From NCBI GenBank assembly GCA_910587165.1, contig CAJUKP010000009.1, positions 1 to 64,000 on the forward strand: a stretch of DNA of 64,000 nucleotides, given 5' to 3'. The stretch comes from an uncultured Duncaniella sp. (lineage in GTDB: Bacteria > Bacteroidota > Bacteroidia > Bacteroidales > Muribaculaceae). The first letter of the stretch is position 1. Every line of letters begins with the position of its first letter. The notes under the pieces are model-generated. The model made no database searches and had not been told where the DNA came from. It saw nothing but the letters and a program-made list of their open reading frames with translations. The position numbers and the translations under genes were made by a program. This document shows, piece by piece, positions 18,962 to 26,629 of the stretch.

Positions 18962-19999
18962 CTAAAAGAACCCGAATTTTTTAACTCTGTAGTTGGAGAG
19001 CCTTGAAAGAAGCTGCTGATTTCCGGCAAAGCGGTTCTCGGCCTCCTTATACATCCGTGCATGGAATGCTTTCCAGTCCTCCCAATCATCTGTGGATTTC
19101 TTGGCAAAGGCAAATTCCACCACCTCCAGGAGTTCGTCGTTGTTTGCAGGGGCAGTGACATCGTTCAACCCGATGGTTCTGCCCTTGACACCATGAGGTG
19201 TCACCTGACCACTCTGAAGTTTGCGGAGCAATGTCGGCTTGTTCTTCTTCACTGCCGACATGAGCTGGGGATCGGTGGGTGCTATGAGTTCGGCTTTATC
19301 ACAAGCCTCCTCGATTTTCTTCTCCCAGATCGGAATCAGATCAATGTCTGTACCCACCAAAAGCCCTGACACGATGCCTTTCAGATTGAAATTGGCCTCT
19401 TTCGCGAGTTGAGCTTCCGTTTGCTGCGAACCTGCATAGTTGATGAACTGCGCGAGATGCTCGGGATTGTCGGGAAGAACGAACCGTCTGATAGCCTCGG
19501 CTTTGAGCTGATTGAGATTTGAGGGTGTCTCGATGAAAGCGGCGAGGAGGCCTCCGGCGGCGGCCAGCGGGCCAACTCCGGGAATCAGGGTCATAACGCC
19601 GGAGAGAGCATCGGCTGATACTACCTGCTTGCCCCCTTTGGCATATTGCTCCATCATGCTGAAGGCCTGCGAAAGCCCGACCACAGGATTCATATTCTTG
19701 AGTTCCTCTTTCTTTTTGATGGCAATCTTCATGCGCATACGGAGATTGAATTCGAATTCATCCGGATCAATCCCCTCTTTCACTGCGCGTCGGCTGAGCA
19801 TTTCAATCTCGCGGTCAGAGAGTTCGCCATCCTCAATCGCCATCTGGATCATGCTTTCAAGCTCCGGACTATAGGAGGAGGTTCCGGCAGCATCCTTTTT
19901 AGAGGATTTTACCAAGCCGGAGGCTAACGAAGTGAGATCTTTTGCGACATCACCCGATGCAAGCTCAGTGGCTTTGGATATTAGATTGGAAAGTTTCAT
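18962..19999 (-). CDS. TerB-like domain protein (345 aa)
   Basis: Residues about 46-90 form a TerB-like helical segment with the acidic motif MAIEDGELSDREIEML and a second part EGIDPDEFEFNLRMRM. A Gly/Pro/Ala-rich hydrophobic stretch (about 130-160, MTLIPGVGPLAAAGGLLAAF) could insert into or lie on a membrane. The C-terminal 180 residues are helical and unknown and end in VKKFGFF. TerB-type domains are metal-binding helical domains linked by others to envelope stress and phage-response gene clusters. Here it follows the OmpA-like gene by 12 bp. The exact role is unknown. Confidence 0.7.
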   Translation of the reverse strand: MKLSNLISKATELASGDVAKDLTSLASGLVKSSKKDAAGTSSYSPELESMIQMAIEDGELSDREIEMLSRRAVKEGIDPDEFEFNLRMRMKIAIKKKEELKNMNPVVGLSQAFSMMEQYAKGGKQVVSADALSGVMTLIPGVGPLAAAGGLLAAFIETPSNLNQLKAEAIRRFVLPDNPEHLAQFINYAGSQQTEAQLAKEANFNLKGIVSGLLVGTDIDLIPIWEKKIEEACDKAELIAPTDPQLMSAVKKNKPTLLRKLQSGQVTPHGVKGRTIGLNDVTAPANNDELLEVVEFAFAKKSTDDWEDWKAFHARMYKEAENRFAGNQQLLSRLSNYRVKKFGFF

Positions 20000-20011
20000 G
20001 AAGTGGGCGCT

Positions 20012-20920
20012 TTAAAGGATTTCAAACTCGGTGCGGCGGTTGGCCTCGAGGTTTGAAGGGTCAATAGGCTCTGAAGATCCTTTGCCGGAGGCTTCGAGGC
20101 GCGATGCATCAATACCCTCCTTGTTGACAAGGAAATCAACCGCTGCCTGAGCGCGCTGCTCCGAGAGCTTCCGGTTGAGAGTCTCATCGCCTTCTGCTGA
20201 AGTGTGTCCCTCGATGCGCAGACGCATTTCGGGATTCTGCTTCATCACCTTGGCCAGATCGTGGAGGGCGAGCTTGGCGTCGTCGTTGAGATCGGCCTTG
20301 CCCTGCTCAAACTGGGCGGCATTGAAGTTAGCCTCGATCTCCTCGACCTGCTGCACATACACGGTGTCGCGCACGATCACCTCTTTTTCAACGATCTTCT
20401 CCACTTCCACCACCTTCTCACCCTTGGGGATGCACAGCCAGGCGATGGCAGCGACGGCGATGACGCCGAGAATGATCCAGAGCCAGGGAAGACCTTTCTT
20501 CTTCTCCTCGGGCACCGGGGGAACGTAGCCGTTGAGATACTCGAGACGATAGCCCCCTTTCTCACGGCCGACGGTTTTCTCAAACTCGGCCACCTCGATA
20601 TCATAGAGCTTTCCCTGCTCCACCATGCGTTCAAACGATGGCTTGGACCACACCTGTGCGAGAGCCATCTTGGTGCCGTCGGCGAGATTGAGCACCTCGT
20701 CATCCTTGGCGAAATAGAGGCTCATCTTGGTGTTGAATCCGAGAGCCTCGTCGAGCGGGAGGAAGTTCTCGGCCACGCCCTTGTCAGGGCAGACTGAGTT
20801 GGGGAACGCCTTGCGCAGATCCTCAAGGGTGGCATGGGGATACATCACCACGTAGGCATGGACTATTCCGAGTGCCGTGCGGTTCTGGGCCTTACCGTAG
20901 ACTTTGATTTTTGATGCCAT
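20012..20920 (-). CDS. Inner-membrane OmpA-family protein with an N-terminal cytosolic domain
   Basis: The protein has 302 residues in three parts. Residues 1-135 form a soluble domain (TALGIVHAYVVMYPHATLEDL, then LADGTKMALAQVW) resembling an unnamed domain I recall from other bacterial proteins. A Lys-rich stop (EEKKKG) and one membrane helix follow at about 144-163. Then a short charged coiled stretch leads to an OmpA peptidoglycan-binding domain at 197-302 with the signature IEGHTSAEGDETLNRKLSEQRA. Positive-inside charge puts the N-terminus in the cytosol and OmpA in the periplasm. It thus links the cell wall with the cytosolic TerB-like neighbours. Confidence 0.85.
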   Translation of the reverse strand: MASKIKVYGKAQNRTALGIVHAYVVMYPHATLEDLRKAFPNSVCPDKGVAENFLPLDEALGFNTKMSLYFAKDDEVLNLADGTKMALAQVWSKPSFERMVEQGKLYDIEVAEFEKTVGREKGGYRLEYLNGYVPPVPEEKKKGLPWLWIILGVIAVAAIAWLCIPKGEKVVEVEKIVEKEVIVRDTVYVQQVEEIEANFNAAQFEQGKADLNDDAKLALHDLAKVMKQNPEMRLRIEGHTSAEGDETLNRKLSEQRAQAAVDFLVNKEGIDASRLEASGKGSSEPIDPSNLEANRRTEFEIL

Positions 20921-20932
20921 AGACGTCGCCGG

Positions 20933-21361
20933 TTATTCTTCGCTGTCATTCTCAAACGAAACCTCGAGCTCGGGTTCGCTCTTGACAAGATCACAGAGCA
21001 TCAGGATGGCACTCTCGCGGTCAATGTCAAGAGCCTCGGCCATAGCCAGAAGATTATATACCTCACCGGCGGTGAGCACTCCGTCGCAGAGGAACATCTG
21101 CATCATGGCCTGATATACCTCGCCGCACTCCTCGGGATCCACCTTGGCGGCGTGTTTCACGGCATATTCCGTGGCTGCCTCGGGAGTAAGATTGTTGATC
21201 TCCACACTGGCGGCGGTCATGAACTTATGGAAATCCTTGGGGGAAATCCCGAATGCCTCGGCGATCTCCTCGGCGGTTACGCGCTCGGTTTCTCCATATT
21301 CGCCGTCAGCCCAGATGGCCGACGCGAGCAGTGATGCTAATGTATTGGGTGCTGTTTTCAT
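20933..21361 (-). CDS. TerB-family protein (142 aa)
   Basis: This all-helical cytosolic protein has the typical TerB/DUF533-like pattern: SAIWADGEYGETE early, with acidic residues that could bind a divalent metal, and a second similar half FLCDGVLTAGEVYNLLAMA. The length matches a stand-alone TerB. Such proteins are associated with tellurite and stress-response clusters; that link is by family only. Its ATG overlaps nothing upstream except as ATGA with the stop of the 85-aa gene (21358-21361), which shows translational coupling. Confidence 0.75.
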   Translation of the reverse strand: MKTAPNTLASLLASAIWADGEYGETERVTAEEIAEAFGISPKDFHKFMTAASVEINNLTPEAATEYAVKHAAKVDPEECGEVYQAMMQMFLCDGVLTAGEVYNLLAMAEALDIDRESAILMLCDLVKSEPELEVSFENDSEE

Positions 21362-21615
21362 CGGAATAAACGTTTGAGTCTGTTAGCAAGTGAGTTCTGT
21401 GCCTTACGGGCCTTGGCCATACGTTCGCAGATGGCCTTTCCTTCCTTGGTGCGCTTGTCCACTTTGCCGCTCTTGGTCTTTTTAAGTGTCGACTGGGTGG
21501 TCTTCTTTGCCGATTTTGCCTTGGTGGCGCGGGCTTTGGCCAGACGCTCCTTGAGCTCCTTATACTCCTTGGTGCGCTTGTCCATCTTGCCGGACGCGGT
21601 TGTTTTTACTGCCAT
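21358..21615 (-). CDS. Small lysine-rich protein with two repeats
   Basis: The protein has 85 residues from ATG at 21615 (MAVKTTASGKMDKRTKEYKE); the frame extends upstream over the previous gene's end but that part is not credible. It contains two copies of a 27-residue unit: SGKMDKRTKEYKELKERLAKA and SGKVDKRTKEGKAICERMAKA. It is strongly basic and helical, perhaps binding nucleic acid or an acidic partner such as the TerB protein encoded directly after it. The stop overlaps the TerB start by 4 bp. Confidence 0.7.
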   Translation of the reverse strand: MAVKTTASGKMDKRTKEYKELKERLAKARATKAKSAKKTTQSTLKKTKSGKVDKRTKEGKAICERMAKARKAQNSLANRLKRLFR

Positions 21616-21631
21616 GGGCGTTATTTTTTGG

Positions 21632-22381
21632 TTATTGATTATTATTGTAATAGTTGTAATATTCCTTCCCGAGCTGCCAGAGATAACGGTCGATTTCCTT
21701 ATAGCTGTAAGCCTCCAGACCGTATGCCTTGCTGAAATCATCTATGGCCTCACAGAATGTCATGTAATCCTTTAGCGCATCCTTGCTTCTGAATCTGAAA
21801 TTACCGGGCTCGCGTCTTCTCATCTCATGAAGCACATCCGCCACATAACGGTCATAGATCGGAAACAGTTCCGGCTTATGATGCGAGCAATATTTCGTGG
21901 CAAACGAATAATTGCGGCGGTTGTCGACAACGGCGATCTCTTCCACCAGATTCCTGTCTCCGGCCGCGAGGCGGGCATCAAATCCGGGAATCGAGACTAT
22001 CTTTCTCGCCACCGACGCTATCTTGAATATATTGGTGGCGTAGAAATCGTTCAACACCGCACATTTGACTATCACGTGGCGAATATCGGTGTTGGCTGCA
22101 AACGTCTCATCACCGCGGAAAATCATGGCGAGTCCGTTCTCCTGATCCACGTAGTCAAAAAGTCCATCCCATTTTTCGAGATATCTCAGCAGTTCGGCTT
22201 CGGACGGCACATACCCCTCCGGCAGACCCTTGCGGGCCTGAGGCTGAGCCACGGTCTCCACCGGCTGTCCCGATGGCTCCGTCGGCTCCATCGGCTCCGG
22301 TATCGGCGCCGCCGCAACCGCTTCACCTCTGAGGAGACGCTCTTTCATAGCCTTCAGAGCATCTATCTCTTCAATGGTCAT
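21632..22381 (-). CDS. Uncharacterised soluble protein (249 aa)
   Basis: Residues 25-50 are a Pro/Glu-rich linker. The following 200 residues are globular and helical. They include a conserved-looking block VDNRRNYSFATKYCSHHKPE and FPIYDRYVADVL, which resembles proteins annotated as having an OGG/HhH-like fold; I give this only as a weak impression. The C-terminus is Tyr/Asn-rich (KEYYNYYNNNQ). No catalytic Lys/Asp pair for a glycosylase could be identified. It starts 4 bp after the upstream gene. Confidence 0.65.
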   Translation of the reverse strand: MTIEEIDALKAMKERLLRGEAVAAAPIPEPMEPTEPSGQPVETVAQPQARKGLPEGYVPSEAELLRYLEKWDGLFDYVDQENGLAMIFRGDETFAANTDIRHVIVKCAVLNDFYATNIFKIASVARKIVSIPGFDARLAAGDRNLVEEIAVVDNRRNYSFATKYCSHHKPELFPIYDRYVADVLHEMRRREPGNFRFRSKDALKDYMTFCEAIDDFSKAYGLEAYSYKEIDRYLWQLGKEYYNYYNNNQ

Positions 22382-22385
22382 CCGC

Positions 22386-23399
22386 TTAACTGTGTTTTAA
22401 TTTATATTTCCTGACTTCCTCCTCATATTGCTTCATTATCTCCTCTTTGGAGGGAAGAGGACGGGGCTTGATCGCAGCTCGGAAATTCAGGAAAGCCTCA
22501 AATGCCTCTTCCGGAGATTTACCCTCAAAAGTCGGAGGTTCAATTCCGAAGACAAATGAATCTGACTCTTTCGTGCATTCCTCAACGAGTTCTTTGAGTT
22601 TGATAGGTTTCAGGGAGTAGACATATCCGTTGGACTTTAGCATCTGACCGTTGGATATACACCAGCCATCCGCACCTCTCTCATTGACAATGGCAGCGGA
22701 GAGAATATCGGTCTTGGCCTTGTCGGGTATCGGATAACCTATCAGCGTCGCGAAAGCTTTTACCTCCCTCAAAGTATTTCCGATAGTACTGTATTCATAC
22801 AGACTCCCATCAGAAAGAAGCACACAATTATCATACCAGATGGATTCTGTTTTAAGCATCCCATGATCTCCGGAATTAATCAGTTCCTTTGTTTTAGCAA
22901 CTTCTTTTTCATCAAGATGCCACAAACTGAACTTCAACCTCCCGTCCTTCTCAAACTTATATGCGCGGATTGGGTTAAGTTCAATCATCTTCACCACTGT
23001 CAGATTCCCTCCCGTGGCTTTCGCTACAGGGGTGCAGATGGCTTTTTCAAGGCGGGTCACACGGGCCTCGAGAGCCTCGAGGCGTTTTATCAATTCTTTC
23101 ATCTCTTCCTCGGTCAAATTCTCTTTTTCTGATATTGTATGTGGCTTGATATTTGTAGCAGGTTTGACTGTAGCCAATGTGGCTTCCGGCTTGCGGTCAG
23201 TGGCCTTAGTTGGCTCAGACTTGACAGATGAATCCCTATCAGATGCAGATGAGTCCGGTGCAGTACCGATGAATGATTTTACAAACTCAGCAAGTTTTGG
23301 ATTGTTTCGGTAGACAGGACTGTTTTTCATCAAGGATTCCGTAATAGCCGCTATCTCTTGACGTATAGTGGCTATCAATTCGGAAAACTTTAGGTTCAT
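22386..23399 (-). CDS. Uncharacterised protein with coiled coil (337 aa)
   Basis: The first 85 residues are polar with a Ser/Lys/Thr-rich linker. A clear coiled coil lies at about 93-121 (EEEMKELIKRLEALEARVTR). The C-terminal 200 residues form an unknown globular domain (KFEKDGRLKFSLWHL, ESIWYDNCVLLSDGSLYEYS, GADGWCISNGQM) that may be beta-rich. No signal peptide or membrane segment. It is more AT-rich than its neighbours. Its ATG overlaps the previous stop by one base (TAATG). Oligomerisation through the coiled coil is likely, the function is unknown. Confidence 0.65.
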   Translation of the reverse strand: MNLKFSELIATIRQEIAAITESLMKNSPVYRNNPKLAEFVKSFIGTAPDSSASDRDSSVKSEPTKATDRKPEATLATVKPATNIKPHTISEKENLTEEEMKELIKRLEALEARVTRLEKAICTPVAKATGGNLTVVKMIELNPIRAYKFEKDGRLKFSLWHLDEKEVAKTKELINSGDHGMLKTESIWYDNCVLLSDGSLYEYSTIGNTLREVKAFATLIGYPIPDKAKTDILSAAIVNERGADGWCISNGQMLKSNGYVYSLKPIKLKELVEECTKESDSFVFGIEPPTFEGKSPEEAFEAFLNFRAAIKPRPLPSKEEIMKQYEEEVRKYKLKHS

Positions 23400-23785
23400 T
23401 ACTTGCCGCCGTTTATGAAATCAACCAGCTTCGAACCATTCTGGCGGGTATTGGATTTTTCATTGATTTCAAAACCGATGTTGGCGGCTATCTCTCTCAA
23501 TGCTCCCAAGGTGTTTGCATAGGTGCGGTAGGTCTCGATCGAGCCGCTGTCGCGTTTCACGATGGTATATTCGCCGATCTCGGCCATATTCCCATCACCG
23601 AACTCCTTGATCAGCTTCGAGCCGAACTGACGGGTGGTCCAACCATCGTCATACGCGAAGTTCTGGGCCTCGGCACACTCGCGAAGCGAACCCTTTACGT
23701 TGTCGTAGATCTTGCAGACACGCACAGTGCCGCTATCCTCAACTGTTACGATGTACTCTCCGGAAATTGCTGATTTCTTTGCCAT
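23399..23785 (-). CDS. Protein with two tandem copies of a small domain, first gene of the TerB/OmpA operon
   Basis: The protein has 128 residues from ATG at 23785 (MAKKSAISGEYIVTVEDSG); a start at 23830 is possible but adds an atypical stretch. The sequence is an internal duplication of about 58 residues: GEYIVTVEDSGTVRV...SLRECAEAQNF...TRQFGSKLIKEF and GEYTIVKRDSGSIET...ALREIAANIGF...TRQNGSKLVDFI. Each unit is beta-strand, helix, helix. The family is one I recall as hypothetical in Bacteroidetes. It opens the operon, 77 bp downstream of a hairpin and U-run. A TAAATTTC box just before the ATG is a weak internal promoter. Confidence 0.7.
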   Translation of the reverse strand: MAKKSAISGEYIVTVEDSGTVRVCKIYDNVKGSLRECAEAQNFAYDDGWTTRQFGSKLIKEFGDGNMAEIGEYTIVKRDSGSIETYRTYANTLGALREIAANIGFEINEKSNTRQNGSKLVDFINGGK

Positions 23786-23859
23786 TGCGAAATTTAGAAG
23801 AACCGAATCAGAGGTCGGCCGGCCTCCCATTTCCGAGCTCCTGAAGATGGATGAGATTT

Positions 23860-23970
23860 AAGGAAAAAAAGAAAACGTGGAACTCTCATATCACCATGCT
23901 GTCCCGCATCGCTCTTCAAGGCCTTCGCATTGCCTGTCAACTGCCGCGGGGGGCATAGCAGAGTTCCACG
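23860..23970 (-). terminator. Terminator or attenuator hairpin upstream of the TerB/OmpA operon
   Basis: On the minus strand an 11-bp perfect stem (23960-23970 with 23876-23886, CGTGGAACTCT) encloses about 73 nt with further internal pairing and is followed by TTTTCTTTTTTT (23864-23875). Its 5' strand shares five bases with the 3' strand of a larger closing helix (see the RNA entry), so the two cannot form together. Confidence 0.65.
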
Positions 23971-24224
23971 CCGATATGACCCATCTGTTCCTTCGCGGGA
24001 GTGGCATGACAGCCGTCACCGGCCGTCATGCCCCACCACGAGGATAGGTATGCGTGTGAATTTCTACCATCCTGTTTCCCTTGTTCCCGGCAGCTGGTCC
24101 TTGAGAAGTTGCGAAGTTCTGAAGAGCCCGGAACAAGCGTAGGGGTATACGCTTTCTATTCTAAAATGTCCCGTAAAATCCAACACCTGTGGAGCCGGAT
24201 CTACGGCTATCGGCGTGGTTTTAC
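23862..24224 (-). ncRNA. Candidate structured RNA or leader, about 360 nt
   Basis: No coding frame fits this stretch, yet it is dense in complementary segments on the minus strand. The closing helix pairs 24208-24218 with 23966-23976 (11 bp, CCACGCCGATA). Inside are CCGTA/TACGG, AGCGTA/TACGCT, CTTGTTCC/GGAACAAG and GGCATGAC/GTCATGCC hairpins. It starts just after a near-consensus minus-strand promoter and ends at a hairpin plus U-run. I compared it by eye with tmRNA, RNase P and SRP RNA signatures and found none; 6S-like is possible for the 3' part. It may be a stand-alone RNA or a riboswitch-like leader of the operon at 23785. Confidence 0.5.
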
Positions 24225-24228
24225 TTTG

Positions 24229-24260
24229 CGAATTTACTAAACATCGGCGAAATTACCAAA
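24229..24260 (-). promoter_or_regulatory. Near-consensus promoter for the structured RNA
   Basis: On the minus strand TTTG (24257-24260), a 20-bp spacer and TAAATTCG (24229-24236) match the Bacteroidetes promoter with one mismatch in the proximal box. It points into the structured RNA region and the eight-gene operon. Confidence 0.55.
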
Positions 24261-25054
24261 TTCTCGCGGGAGATTTCTGCCAATTTTCACGGCATCCGTC
24301 CGCCGGTATTATGCCACAGCAAATAATGTGATAAAGCTCGCTTGTCTCGTCTATCCTTAGGGTCGTATCGGATATACGCCCGGAACTATGGGTAAAAGAA
24401 TGATATGTCAATAAAAAGTATCTGTAAGGCCAAGCACGAAGGCTGTTGTGATCTCAAAGGCTTGAAAAAGCCGTGGAAATATTTAGCGGGAATAACGTCT
24501 GATTGGATAGTCTGGAAAATACGAAGCTTTATGTTGTGATTATCTATGTAGCTTTTACGAGGACGCATACAATCGGCCCTGACTGCCACCCGTCATCGCG
24601 GTTGCATCAACCCCGACGGCAAGCCAGATGGAATGACACGCGGCACGGACGAACGTGCTGCATATAGATCCGCAGTCTGAATGATTGTTATGTCTGTTTG
24701 TCAGTCTTCTCTGTTGAGTCCTTGTCTTTTTTACGTTCTACAATAAGATAATCCTCGGCTATCCTCTTCGGCGTGGCCTACGATGACCATCTGACGGAAA
24801 GTTGCCGCACTCAACCGCGGTGGATGCTTCCGTGTGTCAGTCACACGCGACGGGGACTCGTTTTTACGCTTGGGCTATTCCATTGTCAACACCGGTAATA
24901 CCGGTGCCCTTCCGAGCCTGATCCGTCAGCACCATGCAGCCTTTCAACTGCGGCAATGACAATATGTACTTTGTACTACACAAAGGTAGAAATAAAATAA
25001 TAAATACAAAAGTTAAATTTCCTTAATCAAGGAAAATTTACCGTTCAGGAAAAG
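24261..25054. other. Gene-poor region, possibly decayed sequence
   Basis: No intact gene is visible in about 800 bp. Short frames on both strands look protein-like for 20-40 codons (for example a minus-strand frame with KRIAEDYLIVERKKDKD ending near 24690, and a plus-strand frame near 24410-24540) but are interrupted. Together with a minus-strand promoter at 24981-25010 this suggests a decayed gene or gene fragments. A small hairpin (CGTGTG/CACACG) lies near 24832-24848. Confidence 0.4.
24981..25010 (-). promoter_or_regulatory. Orphan promoter
   Basis: On the minus strand TACCTTTG (24981-24988) fits TAnnTTTG exactly and TTTG lies at 25007-25010 with an 18-bp spacer. It faces a stretch without an intact gene, so it may drive a small RNA or be left from a decayed gene. 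Confidence 0.5.
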
Positions 25055-25215
25055 AAGTTACCGATCAGGACAAGGGTACAGAAGAACATAAGGACAAAAG
25101 AAACAAATTTTTTGGGGATTCAGATTCATCAGACTGATTATCTGAACAAAAAAATAAAAAAATCTGTTTCTTTTGTCCTTATGTTCTTCTGTACCCTTGT
25201 CCTGATCGGTAACTT
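25055..25215. repeat. Perfect 51-bp inverted repeat downstream of glmM
   Basis: Arms 25055-25105 and 25165-25215 are exact complements over 51 bp. Between them lie T-run and A-run segments that extend the pairing after one mismatch, and a second nested hairpin (TTCAGAT.. ATCTGAA). The right arm runs into three exact tandem copies of GGTAACTTTTA at 25208-25240, the last of which includes the glmM stop codon. A shorter imperfect copy of the left arm's start is at 25038-25050. It can act as a strong terminator for glmM, but its perfection suggests a mobile or processed element. Confidence 0.85.
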
Positions 25216-25237
25216 TTAGGTAACTTTTAGGTAACTT

Positions 25238-26626
25238 TTAGATCAGCGATGAGATGACCTCTTTGATGCTTTCGGCGAGTTTGTCGGCCTCAGCCATGGT
25301 ATGGGCCTCGCTGTAGATGCGGATGATAGGCTCTGTGTTCGACTTGCGCAGATGAACCCACGAATCGGCGAAATCAATCTTCACGCCGTCGATGTCGGTG
25401 ATTCTCTCACCGGCAAACTTAGCCTTCACAGCCTCAAGTATGGCATCCACATCAATCTCGGGTGTCAGCTCGATCTTGTTCTTGGCAATCTCGTATGCGG
25501 GATAGCCGGCACGGAGCTCGGTCACTTTCTTGCCGCTCTTGGCAAGGAGTGTGAGGAAGAGTGCCACCCCTACGAGGGCATCACGGCCATAGTGTGAGGC
25601 GGGATATATCACACCGCCGTTACCCTCGCCCCCTATCACGGCTCCGGTTTCCTTCATTTTGGTGGTCACATTGACCTCACCGACCGCCGCTGCCGTATAG
25701 CTGCACCCGCGGGCCTCGGTGACATCGCGCAGGGCGCGCGACGAGCTGAGATTGCTCACTGTAGATCCGGGAGTGTGCGAGAGCACATAGTCGGCTATTG
25801 ATACGAGAGTATATTCCTCGACAAACATCTCGCCGTTCTCCATCACGATGGCCAGACGGTCAACGTCAGGATCCACCACGAAACCCACATCAGCTTTCCC
25901 GTCGGCCATGAGTCCGGCTATCTGGGTGAGGTTCTGGGGAATAGGTTCGGGTGTATGGGCAAACTTACCGTTGGCCTCGCAGTTGAGCTCGATCACGTTT
26001 TTCACACCGAGAGCACGGAGAAGCTGAGGTATCACGATGCCGCCGACGGAGTTGACCGCATCGACAGCCACGGTGAAGTCAGCCTTGGCAATCGCGTCGG
26101 CATCCACAAGGTCAAGGGCGAGGACGCTCTCGATATGACGGCGGTTGTATGTCTCGTTGCGGTAGACATAGCCCAGCTCGGTGACGGGGGCAAACACGAT
26201 CTCGTCGGAATCGGCTATGCGGAGCACCTCCTTACCCTCGGCATCGTTGAGAAACTCTCCGCTCGAGTTGAGCAGCTTCAGAGCGTTCCACTGCACGGGG
26301 TTGTGGCTTGCCGTGAGGATGATACCTCCGGCCGCGCCCTCGCCGGTCACAGCGATCTCCGTGGTGGGGGTCGAGGCGAGGCCGATGTTCACCACATCAA
26401 AACCCATGGCTGTGAGTGTGCCGCACACGAGGCTCTCCACCATCTCGCCCGAGAGACGCGCGTCGCGCCCCACGACGATGAGCTTGCGCCCTCCGGCAGG
26501 GAGATTGCGTGAGATGAGAGTGGCGTATGCAGCCGTGAACTTCACTATGTCGAGTGGCGAGAGCCCCTCACCGGCCACACCGCCGATGGTGCCGCGTATG
26601 CCGGATATGGATTTGATAAGTGCCAT
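25238..26626 (-). CDS. glmM: Phosphoglucosamine mutase
   Basis: The protein has 462 residues. It converts glucosamine-6-phosphate to glucosamine-1-phosphate for UDP-GlcNAc, peptidoglycan and LPS synthesis. Family motifs in order: phosphoserine loop TASHNPVQWN (Ser at about residue 105), metal loop DPDVDRLA, sugar-binding GEGNGGV and phosphate-binding RKSNTEPIIRIYSEA. GEGNGG and the N-terminal ISGIRGTIGG fit GlmM-type enzymes in Bacteroidetes; a related phosphomannomutase activity cannot be fully excluded. It is the third gene after the DHH and DUF4827 genes. Confidence 0.9.
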   Translation of the reverse strand: MALIKSISGIRGTIGGVAGEGLSPLDIVKFTAAYATLISRNLPAGGRKLIVVGRDARLSGEMVESLVCGTLTAMGFDVVNIGLASTPTTEIAVTGEGAAGGIILTASHNPVQWNALKLLNSSGEFLNDAEGKEVLRIADSDEIVFAPVTELGYVYRNETYNRRHIESVLALDLVDADAIAKADFTVAVDAVNSVGGIVIPQLLRALGVKNVIELNCEANGKFAHTPEPIPQNLTQIAGLMADGKADVGFVVDPDVDRLAIVMENGEMFVEEYTLVSIADYVLSHTPGSTVSNLSSSRALRDVTEARGCSYTAAAVGEVNVTTKMKETGAVIGGEGNGGVIYPASHYGRDALVGVALFLTLLAKSGKKVTELRAGYPAYEIAKNKIELTPEIDVDAILEAVKAKFAGERITDIDGVKIDFADSWVHLRKSNTEPIIRIYSEAHTMAEADKLAESIKEVISSLI

Positions 26627-26629
26627 AGT

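Noticed and set aside
23862..24224. Identification of the structured RNA as tmRNA, RNase P RNA or SRP RNA
   Set aside because: The tRNA-like 3' end and tag frame of tmRNA, the GAGGAAAGTCC block of RNase P and the SRP tetraloop block are all absent.
24386..24589. 67-codon minus-strand frame in the gene-poor region
   Set aside because: No family, no start context; composition looks like chance.
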